Part shown: positions 17,108-26,311 of the stretch, in pieces
Layout: each line of letters starts with the position of its first letter
How positions within the stretch are numbered: the first letter of the stretch is position 1
Assembly: GCF_003996985.1 (NCBI RefSeq)
Contig: NZ_RJJX01000003.1
Span: 86,646 to 150,645 of the forward strand
DNA: 64,000 nucleotides
Direction: 5' to 3'
Source: Ancylomarina longa
Lineage (GTDB): Bacteria; Bacteroidota; Bacteroidia; Bacteroidales; Marinifilaceae
The notes under the pieces: model-generated
What the model was told of the DNA's origin: nothing
Database searches by the model: none
Seen by the model: only the letters and a program-made list of their open reading frames with translations
Translations under genes and position numbers: made by a program

Positions 17108-19582
17108 CTACATAGGATCCACGTCGAAATAAATTTGAATGGATTTGAATTGGTCAATCTCCTTTAAAAAATTCGCTTGTTGATTTAATATCCATTTGGC
17201 TTTTGCCGGGGAAGATTTCTTCTCAATCTTGAGTAAAATATTTACGATATAGGTGTTTTGAATGCGATTGATAATTGGAGCTTGTGGTCCAAATATCCTC
17301 ACACCGAATATTTTACGTAGCGATTTAGCCAGATAGTTTGCGGCTTTATTAACCAAATTTTGGTCTTTGTGTTTGAGTACAATCTGAATTAATCGATAAA
17401 AAGGAGGATAGGCATATGCTTGTCGTTCCTCTATTTGATTGGCATACATAGCTGCATAATCATTCTCTATCACATTGCGCAGAATAGGATGATCTGGCGT
17501 GTAGGTTTGAATAAGCACCTTACCCCGTTTATTTTTTCTTCCTGCTCGTCCTGATACTTGTGCCATCATTTGATAACTTCGCTCATAAGCTCTAAAATCA
17601 GGAAAATTAAGCATGGAATCGGCATTTAGAATACCAACCAAACTCACATTGTCAAAATCCAATCCTTTCGAAACCATTTGAGTTCCTACCAGAATGTCCA
17701 GATTTCTATTTTCAAATTTATAAATCAGTTTTTCGTAGGCGTGTTTTTTTCGGGTAGTATCCAAATCCATTCTGGCGATTCGTGCATCCGGGAACAAAAC
17801 TTCCAATTCTTCTTCTATTTTCTCCGTACCAAAACCACGATCTTCCAAATTTGTCGATCCGCAATGCTCACAGCTGGTAGGAGGATGAATCCCATGTCCG
17901 CAATAATGACAAATCAATTGATTATTGTAACGATGATAGGTAAGACTTACCGAGCAATTGGGACATTGAGGTACCCAGCCGCAACTTTTACATTCCAGAT
18001 AGGGAGCATAACCGCGGCGATTTTGAAACAGAATAATTTGTTCCTTATTCGCCAAACTGGTTTCCATCAATTGTAATAATTCCGGAGAAAAGATAGACTT
18101 CATCTGTTTTTTCCTTCGGGCTTCCTTAATATCAGAAAGAATAATCTCCGGTAACTCTATATTCTGGTGTCTTTGAAAAAGTTGCACCAAGCCATATTTG
18201 CCATTTAGTGCATTATAATAGGTCTCTACGGATGGCGTTGCAGTTCCCAATAAGGTTTTTGCCTGATGCAGATGAGATAGGTAAAGGGCTGCATCTCTGG
18301 CATTATAGCGTGGGGCCGGATCGAATTGTTTGTAAGTGTTTTCGTGTTCTTCATCCACAATTATTAGCCCCAGATTTTGAAAGGGAAGAAAAACGGAGGA
18401 ACGCACACCCAGGATAATCTGATACGAATTTTCGGTTTTGTTCTGCTTGACATTATTGTAAATCTCAACTCGTTCCGCATCGTTAAATTTGGAGTGATAT
18501 ACACCAACTTTATTTCCGAATACTGTTTTTAAACGATTGATGATTTGAGTGGTGAGTGCAATTTCCGGTAAGAGATACAGAATCTGTTTGCCAAGTTTTA
18601 GCTGCTCTTCAATTAAGTGGATATAGATTTCTGTTTTGCCACTGGAGGTAACCCCATGTAGCAGGATACAGTTTTTTTCTTTGAATTGAGTATGAATTTC
18701 TGCCAGAGCTTTGGTTTGATATTCATTCAATTGTTTTGATTCTGATAATTCGGAAGCAGAGAAATCTATTCGGTCGATTTGTTCGTAGTAAAATTGTAAG
18801 ATGTTTTTCTCAACCAACGATTTTAGGATGCTTCTGGAACTATTTACAGATTTTAGGAGCTCGCTTACACCAACCTTTAATGGGGCGGTTTCAAAAAAAT
18901 GTTTCGATAGATTCAGATAGGAGAGTAGAAGTTCTTGTTGCTTCTTAGCTTTTTTCAATTCATTCATGATTTCTCCCATCTGCTCTTCGGAGAAATTATT
19001 GCTTAGACGAATAAATTCCTGTTTCTTTTCTTTATAGCCTCTGGTTATTTGTTCTTCCACTTCTATGGCACCCTTTTCTAAAAGCGCTTTTATTTGTGGC
19101 AATGTATTTTTTAATCCAGTAGACTGATTTAGTTTCGAAATACTTACATCTTTTGAATGGGAAAGGATTTGTAGTATTTGTTCCTCGGTTTTGCTAAGTG
19201 GACTTTTGGCTTCAAATTCCTCTATTTTAGTAATTTTGGTTTGACTCTCCAGTTTTAATCCTGAAGGAATTGCTGCTTTAAAAACATCGCCAAGCGGACA
19301 TTGATAATATTGAGAAATCCAATCCCAAAATTGAAATTGATATGCATTGAGGACGGGTTCCTCATCAAGACAGGCAAGTATTGCTTTAATGGTATAATCC
19401 TGAGGAGCAGAATTGTGAATTTTTTTTACAATTCCGGTATAAAGCTTCTTGCTTCCGAAAGGAACAACTACCCTTTTCCCAATGGCCACATCATTTTTTA
19501 ACTCCAGCGGAATGGAGTAGGTGAAAATTCCGGCCAATGGAAGCGGTAGAATAAGATCTGCAAATACAGGAGTTTTGTTCAT
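17108..19582 (-). CDS. priA: Primosomal protein N' (replication restart helicase PriA)
   Basis: PriA reloads the replisome at stalled forks. The 824-residue protein has an N-terminal DNA-binding domain (starting FADLILPLPLAGIFTY), a superfamily 2 helicase core with Walker A GVTSSGKTE near residue 314 and DEEH near 409, and the zinc-binding cysteine cluster around 530-577 (CKSCGWVPQCPNC, CHYCG, CEHCG). Helicase motifs V and VI follow (GTQMVSKGLDFDNV, QVSGRAGR). All elements of a functional PriA are present. It is transcribed alone. Confidence 0.95.
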   Translation of the reverse strand: MNKTPVFADLILPLPLAGIFTYSIPLELKNDVAIGKRVVVPFGSKKLYTGIVKKIHNSAPQDYTIKAILACLDEEPVLNAYQFQFWDWISQYYQCPLGDVFKAAIPSGLKLESQTKITKIEEFEAKSPLSKTEEQILQILSHSKDVSISKLNQSTGLKNTLPQIKALLEKGAIEVEEQITRGYKEKKQEFIRLSNNFSEEQMGEIMNELKKAKKQQELLLSYLNLSKHFFETAPLKVGVSELLKSVNSSRSILKSLVEKNILQFYYEQIDRIDFSASELSESKQLNEYQTKALAEIHTQFKEKNCILLHGVTSSGKTEIYIHLIEEQLKLGKQILYLLPEIALTTQIINRLKTVFGNKVGVYHSKFNDAERVEIYNNVKQNKTENSYQIILGVRSSVFLPFQNLGLIIVDEEHENTYKQFDPAPRYNARDAALYLSHLHQAKTLLGTATPSVETYYNALNGKYGLVQLFQRHQNIELPEIILSDIKEARRKKQMKSIFSPELLQLMETSLANKEQIILFQNRRGYAPYLECKSCGWVPQCPNCSVSLTYHRYNNQLICHYCGHGIHPPTSCEHCGSTNLEDRGFGTEKIEEELEVLFPDARIARMDLDTTRKKHAYEKLIYKFENRNLDILVGTQMVSKGLDFDNVSLVGILNADSMLNFPDFRAYERSYQMMAQVSGRAGRKNKRGKVLIQTYTPDHPILRNVIENDYAAMYANQIEERQAYAYPPFYRLIQIVLKHKDQNLVNKAANYLAKSLRKIFGVRIFGPQAPIINRIQNTYIVNILLKIEKKSSPAKAKWILNQQANFLKEIDQFKSIQIYFDVDPM

Positions 19583-19599
19583 TGATAATGCATTTTCCT

Positions 19600-19607
19600 C
19601 AAAGTTA
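19600..19607 (-). promoter_or_regulatory. Candidate -7 promoter element for priA
   Basis: TAACTTTG on the minus strand, 17 bases before the priA ATG, matches TAnnTTTG and would give a very short leader. Confidence 0.35.
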
Positions 19608-19689
19608 GCGGATCTGATCAGAATCCCAAGAAGTGAATCTCAATCAATATGCAAAACAATTAGGAACAAAACCCGGTTTTTACAAAGCT

Positions 19690-21537
19690 TTAGATAGAAA
19701 GGATATCGTTAATGTTAACCAATGATTCCTTCACTTTTTTCTTGTTTTTGATTGTTTTATTGAACGGAACATGAGTTACCTCACCATTCACGATTCCTAC
19801 CATGATACTTTTTTGATCATCTAATAAAGCATCAACAGCTGCTACCCCTAAAGTGGATGCAGTTACACGGTCGAAAGCGGATGGAGAACCACCACGTTGC
19901 ATGTGTCCCAGAATAGAAACCCGGATATCATATTCGGGATGTTGTTTACCGATTTCCTTCGCGATAGTATAAGCACCACCTGATTTATCTCCTTCAGCAA
20001 CAATTACAATACCACTGGTTTTGTGTTCCTTGTATTCTTTTTCCAAATACTTTTGCAATTCGTCTGCATGGGTTTCTTTTTCCGGAATCAAAATAGCTTC
20101 AGCACCGGTTGCGATACCACTTCTTAAAGCGATAAAACCAGCATCTCGTCCCATTACTTCGATAAAGAACAGACGATTGTGTGCACTGGCAGTATCACGA
20201 ATCTTGTCAACGGCTTCAATTACTGTATTGATAGCTGTATCATAACCAATTGTATAATCGGTTCCATACAAGTCGTTGTCAATTGTTCCGGGAATACCAA
20301 CAATAGGGATCTCATACTCCTGAGAAAAAATGCGGGCACCGGAAAAGGTACCATCACCACCAATTACCACCAAGGCATCTATATTATTGGCGATCATTTG
20401 TTCGTGAGCTTTTTTTCTTCCCTCTTCAGTTCTAAACTCCTGGCTTCTGGCCGAGCAAAGAATTGTTCCTCCTCTTTGAATGATGTTACTTACATCGTGA
20501 GATTGTAATGCTACAAAATTACCTGTGATTAAACCTTCGTAGCCTTGTTTTACTCCGGCTACTTCTAAATTGTTATAGATGGCAGTACGAACCACTGCAC
20601 GTATCGCAGCATTCATTCCAGGTGCATCACCTCCAGATGTAAGCACACCTATTTTTTTAATTCTTGACATGCTAATATTACTTTTAATTTCAAGTTTGAT
20701 CTTTTCTTTAATTTCAGACATTAACCATTCCGGTGTGGATGTTGCGCCACTAATTCCGATGGATTCATCTGATGTAAACCAATTAGTATCCAAATCCTCA
20801 ATTCCTGATACAAAATGACTTCTTTTATTCGCTTTAGTGCAAACATCGAAAAGCAATTTTCCGTTGGAGCTTTTCTTGTCGCTTACAAAAATCACGACAT
20901 CGTGTTTTTTTGCAAATTTACTTATAAGGGGTACTCTATTCGATACTTTTCGGCATATGGTATCGTGTATTTCCACACTACTCTTGCCTGTTTTCTTTAA
21001 TCGTTCCGCTATTTTATTAAAACCTTCTATCGTTTTTGTTGTCTGTGAAAACAGAACGACTGGTAATTCAGGATTTACCGACTTTAAGTCTTTTAATGTG
21101 GAAACGACAATTGCATTTCCTTCGGTTTGTCCTACAAGGCCATTTACCTCGGCATGTCCTTTTTTACCATAAATGACAATCTGTCCGTTTAATTTTTGAA
21201 TCTCCCGGTAAGCTTTTTTCACTTTTTTTTGAAGATTTAATACTACAGGACAAGTAGCATCAATAATATCAATTTTATTTTTTTTTCCTTTTTTATACGA
21301 AACAGGAGGTTCTCCATGCGCTCTAAACAGCACGCTTTTACTTGATAGGTTGGTAAATTCATTGCTGTTAATCGTCTGAAGTCCCAGGTTCTTTAGTCTT
21401 TTAACTTCTGCACTATTGTGAACAATGTCTCCAATGCAATAAAGTTCTTCCTGATTCTTTAAAGTTTCTTCTGCTTTCTGAATGGCATTAATCACACCAA
21501 AACAAAAACCTGCATTGGGATCTATTTCAATCTTCAT
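19690..21537 (-). CDS. Fusion of 4-hydroxy-3-methylbut-2-enyl diphosphate reductase (IspH) and 6-phosphofructokinase (PfkA)
   Basis: One uninterrupted 615-codon frame encodes two complete enzymes. Residues 1-289 are IspH (LytB), the last enzyme of the MEP isoprenoid pathway. The three [4Fe-4S] cysteines are C12, C96 and C195, and catalytic H128/E130 lie in KKGHAEV. Residues 290-615 are PfkA, with GGDAPGMNA, GGDGT, TIDNDL (proton-acceptor aspartate), MGRDAGFIAL and GHMQRGG; 326 residues is the normal PfkA length. The junction is short (KLEIKSNIS, then M290-SRIKKIGVL), with no stop between. The ATG for M290 is at 20670 and could be used internally to give free PfkA. In related genomes I recall cmk, ispH and pfkA as adjacent separate genes. 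Here the cmk stop overlaps the start of this frame, which continues that order. It could be a true bifunctional protein or a lost stop codon. Confidence 0.9.
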   Translation of the reverse strand: MKIEIDPNAGFCFGVINAIQKAEETLKNQEELYCIGDIVHNSAEVKRLKNLGLQTINSNEFTNLSSKSVLFRAHGEPPVSYKKGKKNKIDIIDATCPVVLNLQKKVKKAYREIQKLNGQIVIYGKKGHAEVNGLVGQTEGNAIVVSTLKDLKSVNPELPVVLFSQTTKTIEGFNKIAERLKKTGKSSVEIHDTICRKVSNRVPLISKFAKKHDVVIFVSDKKSSNGKLLFDVCTKANKRSHFVSGIEDLDTNWFTSDESIGISGATSTPEWLMSEIKEKIKLEIKSNISMSRIKKIGVLTSGGDAPGMNAAIRAVVRTAIYNNLEVAGVKQGYEGLITGNFVALQSHDVSNIIQRGGTILCSARSQEFRTEEGRKKAHEQMIANNIDALVVIGGDGTFSGARIFSQEYEIPIVGIPGTIDNDLYGTDYTIGYDTAINTVIEAVDKIRDTASAHNRLFFIEVMGRDAGFIALRSGIATGAEAILIPEKETHADELQKYLEKEYKEHKTSGIVIVAEGDKSGGAYTIAKEIGKQHPEYDIRVSILGHMQRGGSPSAFDRVTASTLGVAAVDALLDDQKSIMVGIVNGEVTHVPFNKTIKNKKKVKESLVNINDILSI

Positions 21538-22250
21538 TATCCTAGCTTACTTGTTTTTTTTATCTCCTTCATCCTCTCAATAATCCAATCCAGCTGTTCC
21601 TCCGGGCTGAGTTGACTATTGTTTAGAATAATCGCATCCTCAGCTTTTCGTAAGGGGCTTTCCTCTCTGTTTTCGTCGATAAAATCACGTTTTTTCACAT
21701 TCTCACGGATTGCCTCTAAAGAGATATCTTCTCCTTTTTCCTTTAGCTCTTTATACCTGCGGATAGCTCTCACCTCTACATCTGCAGTCATAAATATTTT
21801 TAGATCGGCATTAGGAAAAACTACGGTGCCGATATCCCGGCCATCCATAATAACACCTCCTGATTTGCTAAGGTCTCGTTGTAGTGTCACCATTTTTTCC
21901 CGAACAAATTTAATTTTGGCGATGAAACTGACTTTGTCCGACACCTCCATATTTCTTATCTCGTCCTCTACCAATTCGTCATTCATGTAGGTTTCATGGC
22001 GCTGTTTACTCTCGTTATAGCGAAAGGAGATGCTAATTTGGTCAATAAAATGTGCTAGTTTGTTCTCATCCACCTTATCTTCAAGGATAAGTCCATTTCT
22101 CATGGCAAAAAGTGTGACAACACGATACATTGCTCCACTATCGATATAGGTGTAATTAATCTTTTTTGCCAAATCCTTGGCAACGGTACTTTTGCCACAT
22201 GACGAATGTCCATCAATGGCTATAATTAGGTTTTTATCAGGTCTATCCAT
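21537..22250 (-). CDS. cmk: Cytidylate kinase
   Basis: Cmk phosphorylates CMP and dCMP. The 237-residue protein begins with the P-loop GHSSCGKSTVAK (14-25), has the DSGAMYR nucleotide-binding motif near 37, and the long CMP-binding insert followed by MDGRDIGTVVFP near 135, the hallmark of Cmk. Its stop codon overlaps the first base of the IspH-PfkA frame, so translation of the two is probably coupled. Confidence 0.94.
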   Translation of the reverse strand: MDRPDKNLIIAIDGHSSCGKSTVAKDLAKKINYTYIDSGAMYRVVTLFAMRNGLILEDKVDENKLAHFIDQISISFRYNESKQRHETYMNDELVEDEIRNMEVSDKVSFIAKIKFVREKMVTLQRDLSKSGGVIMDGRDIGTVVFPNADLKIFMTADVEVRAIRRYKELKEKGEDISLEAIRENVKKRDFIDENREESPLRKAEDAIILNNSQLSPEEQLDWIIERMKEIKKTSKLG

Positions 22251-22285
22251 TCTATTTATTGCTCGAAATTTTTGTGCAATTGGCT

Positions 22286-22294
22286 ACAAAAGTA
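22286..22294 (-). promoter_or_regulatory. Candidate -7 promoter element for cmk and the ispH-pfkA fusion
   Basis: TACTTTTGT on the minus strand matches TAnnTTTGY 35 bases before the cmk ATG. Confidence 0.4.
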
Positions 22295-22398
22295 TAAAGA
22301 AAATCCATCAATAAATTAGATTTTACTTTAAAAAACTGTTCTTGCAGGATAGACATTTCCCTGAAAACGATTGCAATGCGTGTTTAGGAATGAAATTA

Positions 22399-23430
22399 TC
22401 AGAAATTAAAATTGCTTAATCGGGTACTGATAGAAAATAGATTGCTACTACCTGCTAAATGATATTTTGCTGAAGCATAACTGATACGAAAGCGGGAAAC
22501 TTTAAAACCAAAGCCCCATGAAAATCCAACGGTGGATGTCTTTTCCTCTACTTTTAATTCTGAGCGCCTTTGAAAATTGTATCCTACTCTAAGATTAAAG
22601 TTTTCGGAGGGAAGGAATTCGACTCCCAAAATGAGGTGTTTCACAATTTTATCAGAGAATTGATCTTTTGAGGTCGTGGTATTGGTGAAATTCTCGATTG
22701 AATTATCTGGCTCCGACTCATAACTTAAGTCAAATTTTTCGAGATGACGATAGGTTAGCGCAAAACGAAAGGGCGCATGTTGAAGTTTGGTACTCATACC
22801 TATCAAAACCTCGTAGGGTAAGTCTTCACGGTGAGAACCGTAATAAGTCTTAATTTGATAACCAAAATTTCTGGCAACTATGGAAGTTCTGAATCTCTTA
22901 TTGGAGCTGTCGTAAATCACAGAAAGATCAGTTGCCAATCCCAACGAATTGTATTTTTCAAGGGAAGAGTATATCGGTTTGATTGAAGCTCCAATGCTTA
23001 AATATTTATTTATTTTTCGACCAAAGCTTAGTAATATTGCGTAATCGGAGGCTTTAAAATTCCCGGTAATAGAGCCAAATTCATCCGCTTCGATAAACTT
23101 GCCGTAATTTACGTAATGGATTCCCAATGAAAATGTTCCAATAGCTTTGAAATCTTTCGTGTAAGAGGCATAGCCATATTTGATACCGGCTAAATAACTC
23201 ACATAGTTTAATGCTATTTCCTGATCAAGTTCAGGATGTAAAGCCCCGGGATTGTAGAATGCATAATCCGCAGATACATCACTTAGTGCAACCTGATCGC
23301 CTCCTAATGCAGCTACTCTTGCCGAGCTTCCTAAATTAAGGAACTCGTATATATTTTCTCCGCCTGTTTGTGCAAATCCAATTTGAAAGGAGAGGAGTGA
23401 AAAAGTTAGGATTACTGCAGGTTTATTCAT
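22399..23430 (-). CDS. porQ: Type IX secretion system protein PorQ
   Basis: This 343-residue outer-membrane beta-barrel protein has a signal peptide (about 1-20, ending FAQ). After it come the PorQ-type start (YEFLNLGSSARVAALGG) and a NPGALHPEL block where other PorV/PorQ proteins have NPAxL. The rest is alternating-hydrophobicity strands ending in an aromatic residue. PorQ is part of the Por secretion and attachment machinery. Its position next to cmk matches what I recall for Porphyromonas. No other core T9SS genes (porK, L, M, N) are present in this window. Confidence 0.82.
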   Translation of the reverse strand: MNKPAVILTFSLLSFQIGFAQTGGENIYEFLNLGSSARVAALGGDQVALSDVSADYAFYNPGALHPELDQEIALNYVSYLAGIKYGYASYTKDFKAIGTFSLGIHYVNYGKFIEADEFGSITGNFKASDYAILLSFGRKINKYLSIGASIKPIYSSLEKYNSLGLATDLSVIYDSSNKRFRTSIVARNFGYQIKTYYGSHREDLPYEVLIGMSTKLQHAPFRFALTYRHLEKFDLSYESEPDNSIENFTNTTTSKDQFSDKIVKHLILGVEFLPSENFNLRVGYNFQRRSELKVEEKTSTVGFSWGFGFKVSRFRISYASAKYHLAGSSNLFSISTRLSNFNF

Positions 23431-23486
23431 GCAACTTTTGGGTTTATGCTTGCTAAAGATAGAAATCCGAATCGATTATTGAACGG

Positions 23487-23993
23487 TTATAACAGTTCTT
23501 TTTTATTTTTTAATCGTTCTACAACTTCGTAAACGGCAGGGCAATAGTGAGTGTTTTTTAGACTGAGATTTAGGATCTGATAAAAGCGTTTTCGATCGGT
23601 GTGAGGGTATTCTCTACAAGCTCTCGGCCGATTTTCATAGACCATGCAGTAATTGTCAGGCATCAGAAATGGGCAAGGAGTTTGACGAAATACATAATCA
23701 TTTTCATGATCTAATTCCAAATATTGATCAATTACTTGTGATGGTTTTAGTCTTAGGTATTTTGCCAGACGTTCGATATCCTTACCAATGATAATCGGGC
23801 TAATACTTTTGCAACAGTTGGCACATTCTAAACAATCTAATTCTTCAAATACTTCATTATGCAAGGTCTGGACAATTGAATCCAATTGTTTTGGTTTTTT
23901 CTTTTTCAATTTTGCAAAAAACTCCTTCGTGTTAGCCTCGTTATTTTTTGCCTTTATTTTTAATTGCTCTATGTCGATTTTAATTTTGCTCAT
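23487..23993 (-). CDS. YkgJ-family cysteine-cluster protein
   Basis: This 168-residue protein carries the CxxCxxCC motif (C54, C57, C60, C61 in CLECANCC) and later cysteines in PCPFL, NYCMVYENRPRACREYPH and HYCPAV, the pattern of the YkgJ/Fe-S or zinc cluster family (UPF0153). An N-terminal lysine-rich coiled-coil stretch precedes the motif. The function is unknown; a metal cluster is likely. Its start abuts the stop of the EamA transporter gene, so the two are cotranscribed. Confidence 0.83.
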   Translation of the reverse strand: MSKIKIDIEQLKIKAKNNEANTKEFFAKLKKKKPKQLDSIVQTLHNEVFEELDCLECANCCKSISPIIIGKDIERLAKYLRLKPSQVIDQYLELDHENDYVFRQTPCPFLMPDNYCMVYENRPRACREYPHTDRKRFYQILNLSLKNTHYCPAVYEVVERLKNKKELL

Positions 23994-24896
23994 TTATTTT
24001 TTTCGGACTTTTAAAAAATTCAACTTGGTTTGGGATAAGAACAAACCACTAATTACTATTGCAATTCCTGTGATTTTCTGAAAATTGAGGATTTCGTCGA
24101 GTACAAAAAATGCAAAAATTGCTGTGAAAACAGGAATTGCATTGATAAAGGTATTGGTCTTTGTGATTCCAATGTGATTCAATCCGTAGGTAAAGAATAT
24201 AAAAGCCAATGAAGAAGCAAATATGGCAAGCTCAAATAGGGAGATCAACACATCTATAGTAGGCTTTGCATGTATGAAATCCTGAAATTCAAAAATAAAG
24301 AATAAGGGCAGGAAGAGCACTATGCCGATTAAGTTTTGATAGGATATTAAGGTGATCGGATTGTATTTTGCTGCTAGATTTTTCAAGACAATAGAATAAG
24401 CGATAGCCGACCCGACCGCCAAAAACATAAGTGCTACTCCCAACGGAGAGGCTATTAGATTGAAGTCTCTGTTGAAAATAATGACTGCCACACCTAATAT
24501 TGAAATCAGGATGCCGACAACACCCATGATTCCAATTTTTTCGCGATGAAAAAAGTAGGCTGCCACTGGCGAAAATAGAGGTATTGTGGAGATGATAACC
24601 GCTCCCAGTGTAGAGGAAACGAATTTGAGACCAAAACTTTCCCCCATGAAATAAAGGAATGGCTCAAAAAATGCCAGCAGCATTAATTGTGTTCTGTCTT
24701 TTTTATCAATTTTTTGAATTCGATTTAATCCCTTACCGATTAAAAATAAAAGGGATGAGGATATGATCAAACGCAGAATAACCGTAGTTATTGGATTATA
24801 TACGGTATAAACAATTTTTACCCACACAAAGGAAAAACTCCAAAATAACATGGATAGAATAATGCTTCCGTATATCAATAGAAATTTCTTGTTCAT
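23994..24896 (-). CDS. EamA/DMT-superfamily permease
   Basis: This 300-residue integral membrane protein has ten predicted helices in two EamA repeats (about 10-140 and 150-290), the layout of drug/metabolite transporters such as RhaT, YdcZ or PagO types. Markers are the SFVWVKIV segment in the first repeat and the GLNHIGITKTNTFINAIPVFTAI segment in the second. The transported substrate cannot be predicted. It precedes and touches the YkgJ-family gene. Confidence 0.87.
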   Translation of the reverse strand: MNKKFLLIYGSIILSMLFWSFSFVWVKIVYTVYNPITTVILRLIISSSLLFLIGKGLNRIQKIDKKDRTQLMLLAFFEPFLYFMGESFGLKFVSSTLGAVIISTIPLFSPVAAYFFHREKIGIMGVVGILISILGVAVIIFNRDFNLIASPLGVALMFLAVGSAIAYSIVLKNLAAKYNPITLISYQNLIGIVLFLPLFFIFEFQDFIHAKPTIDVLISLFELAIFASSLAFIFFTYGLNHIGITKTNTFINAIPVFTAIFAFFVLDEILNFQKITGIAIVISGLFLSQTKLNFLKVRKK

Positions 24897-25061
24897 CGAA
24901 TTTTAGCTTGGAAATTTTGTGCCGAAAATACGGATAATAATTGAGTAGCTTCTGATCTATAATTAGAAATAAAACCTAAATGTTTTGAGTAATATTTTTT
25001 GTTGTATCCTTAGTTTGTTATTGAAAAAGATATATAAATTATCGAAAAACAATAATAAAAT

Positions 25062-25093
25062 GTTGCTAAAGGTGAAATGTGTATTTATATTTG
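25062..25093 (+). promoter_or_regulatory. Candidate promoter for the DUF2975-HTH pair
   Basis: GTTG at 25062-25065 and TATATTTG at 25086-25093 are separated by 20 bases, close to the Bacteroidota -33/-7 layout, 25 bases before the ATG at 25119. Confidence 0.5.
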
Positions 25094-25118
25094 AATTCGT
25101 AATTAAACTAATATAGAT

Positions 25119-25748
25119 ATGAAAAATAATAATAGAATTATCAAATTCTTTCAGATCCTTTTCAGTATTGGATATTTTATCAGTGTCTTTTTCTTAATCG
25201 GAACAAGTATAGCCATTGTTGCGAAATTAGTCTTTGGAGATGATATAAGTCTTAGGTTTTTAATGAATGGCGTTGTTAATGCCTAAAGTTCCTATTCCTT
25301 ATTGGGAGGAGATCATTTTAATGGGATTTTAAATTTTGTTGTGATACCTGATGTTTATAAATCAAATGATATTGCATATGGAATTTGGGTCTTGATTGAT
25401 AATATTATTATTAGAGGTCTGTCTGTTTTGGGGATAAAACAACTTAAGGATATTTTTAATTCTCTGAAAGAGGACAGTCGAAGGGAAAACTATTTTTGTA
25501 TTGAGAATTATAAAAGAATAAGAATGGTTGGTTTTATTATGTTGGGATTAGCAATATATCAATTTCTTGTATCATTAATTTTTTCATTATTTTTAATTTC
25601 AGATTTTCAGGTGTTGAATCAGACTGTAAATGTTAATCCGGATTTTAAGATTCTTGCTAGAGTAATTAGATCACTAATGATTTTTGTGATAGCTGAAGTA
25701 TATAAGGTTGGGTTGAATATGAAAGAAGATGCAGAATTGACTATTTAA
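25119..25748 (+). pseudogene. DUF2975-type membrane protein gene interrupted by one in-frame stop
   Basis: Read in a single frame from the ATG at 25119 to the stop at 25746, the sequence encodes about 209 residues with four hydrophobic segments, the layout of DUF2975 proteins. Codon 56 (25284-25286) is TAA, so the frame is cut into a 55-residue N-terminal piece with the first membrane helix and a C-terminal piece. No frameshift is needed, and the spacing and downstream HTH gene are intact. The C-terminal piece has no good start until IRMVGF, so it is probably not a functional gene alone. A recent nonsense mutation, a phase-variable or strain-specific stop, or a sequencing error would all fit. 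Confidence 0.7.
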
Positions 25749-25759
25749 AATGTTTTGGT

Positions 25760-25987
25760 ATGCCTATAATAACAAATCTAGATGTAATGCTTGTTAAAAG
25801 AAAGATGAGCTCAAAAGAGCTTGCTGATCGCATTGGGATTACCGTGTCAAATTTATCAATTCTTAAAAGTGGTAAAGCAAAAGCGATTCGGTTTTCTACT
25901 CTGGAGGCTATTTGTAAGGAATTAGATTGTAAGCCCGCTGATATTCTTGATTATATTCCAAATGAGGATGGTCTTACAAAAGAATAG
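25760..25987 (+). CDS. Small Cro/CI-type HTH regulator (YozG-like)
   Basis: This 75-residue protein is almost entirely one helix-turn-helix domain: KMSSKELADRIGITVSNLSILKSGKAKAIRF contains both helices, and ELDCKPADILDY is the usual closing motif of the YozG/XRE subgroup. Such regulators are commonly paired with DUF2975 membrane proteins, and here the gene begins 11 bases after the DUF2975 frame. It probably controls its own operon. It remains intact although its partner carries a stop codon. Confidence 0.85.
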   Translation: MPIITNLDVMLVKRKMSSKELADRIGITVSNLSILKSGKAKAIRFSTLEAICKELDCKPADILDYIPNEDGLTKE

Positions 25988-26058
25988 CTTTACTCCTGAA
26001 TTAAATTGGTTAGATTCTGCTTGAGCTGTGGGTTTGAGAAGGAATTAAGAGGAAAGAA

Positions 26059-26095
26059 AAAACCCAGATTGTTGAAAATCAACTATCTGGGTTTT
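26059..26095. terminator. Hairpin terminator between the HTH gene and tRNA-His
   Basis: AAAACCCAGAT (26059-26069) pairs perfectly over 11 bp with ATCTGGGTTTT (26085-26095), and the GTTG/CAAC pair extends the stem in the loop. A and T runs on both sides let it act in either direction, ending the plus-strand HTH transcript and the minus-strand tRNA transcript. Confidence 0.85.
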
Positions 26096-26101
26096 ATTTT
26101 G

Positions 26102-26176
26102 GGTGAAAGACCGGTTTCGAACCGGCGACCTCTGGAACCACAATCCAGCGCTCTAACCAACTGAGCTACAATCACC
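26102..26176 (-). tRNA. tRNA-His (anticodon GTG)
   Basis: The minus strand reads as a tRNA: D-arm GCTC/GAGC, anticodon stem CTGGA/TCCAG enclosing loop TTGTGGT with anticodon GTG (His), and T-arm GCCGG-TTCGAAA-CCGGT. It carries the extra G-1 expected for tRNA-His, opposite C73. CCA is not encoded. The acceptor stem has two adjacent T:T oppositions at 5-68 and 6-67, the rest paired. Confidence 0.93.
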
Positions 26177-26278
26177 ATTTTTGCTCTAATGCGGTGCAAA
26201 TATAGAGAAATCTTTAATTATTCTCCAAGAATAATTTGAAAAAAAATGAAAAAAATATCTTCAAAATATTATAAACTC

Positions 26279-26287
26279 TAACTTTGC
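26279..26287 (+). promoter_or_regulatory. Candidate -7 promoter element for the AlkD-like gene
   Basis: TAACTTTGC matches TAnnTTTGY 24 bases before the ATG at 26312. A TTTG at 26235 is too far to be its -33 partner. Confidence 0.4.
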
Positions 26288-26311
26288 AGACACTTAACCA
26301 ATTTTATACAA

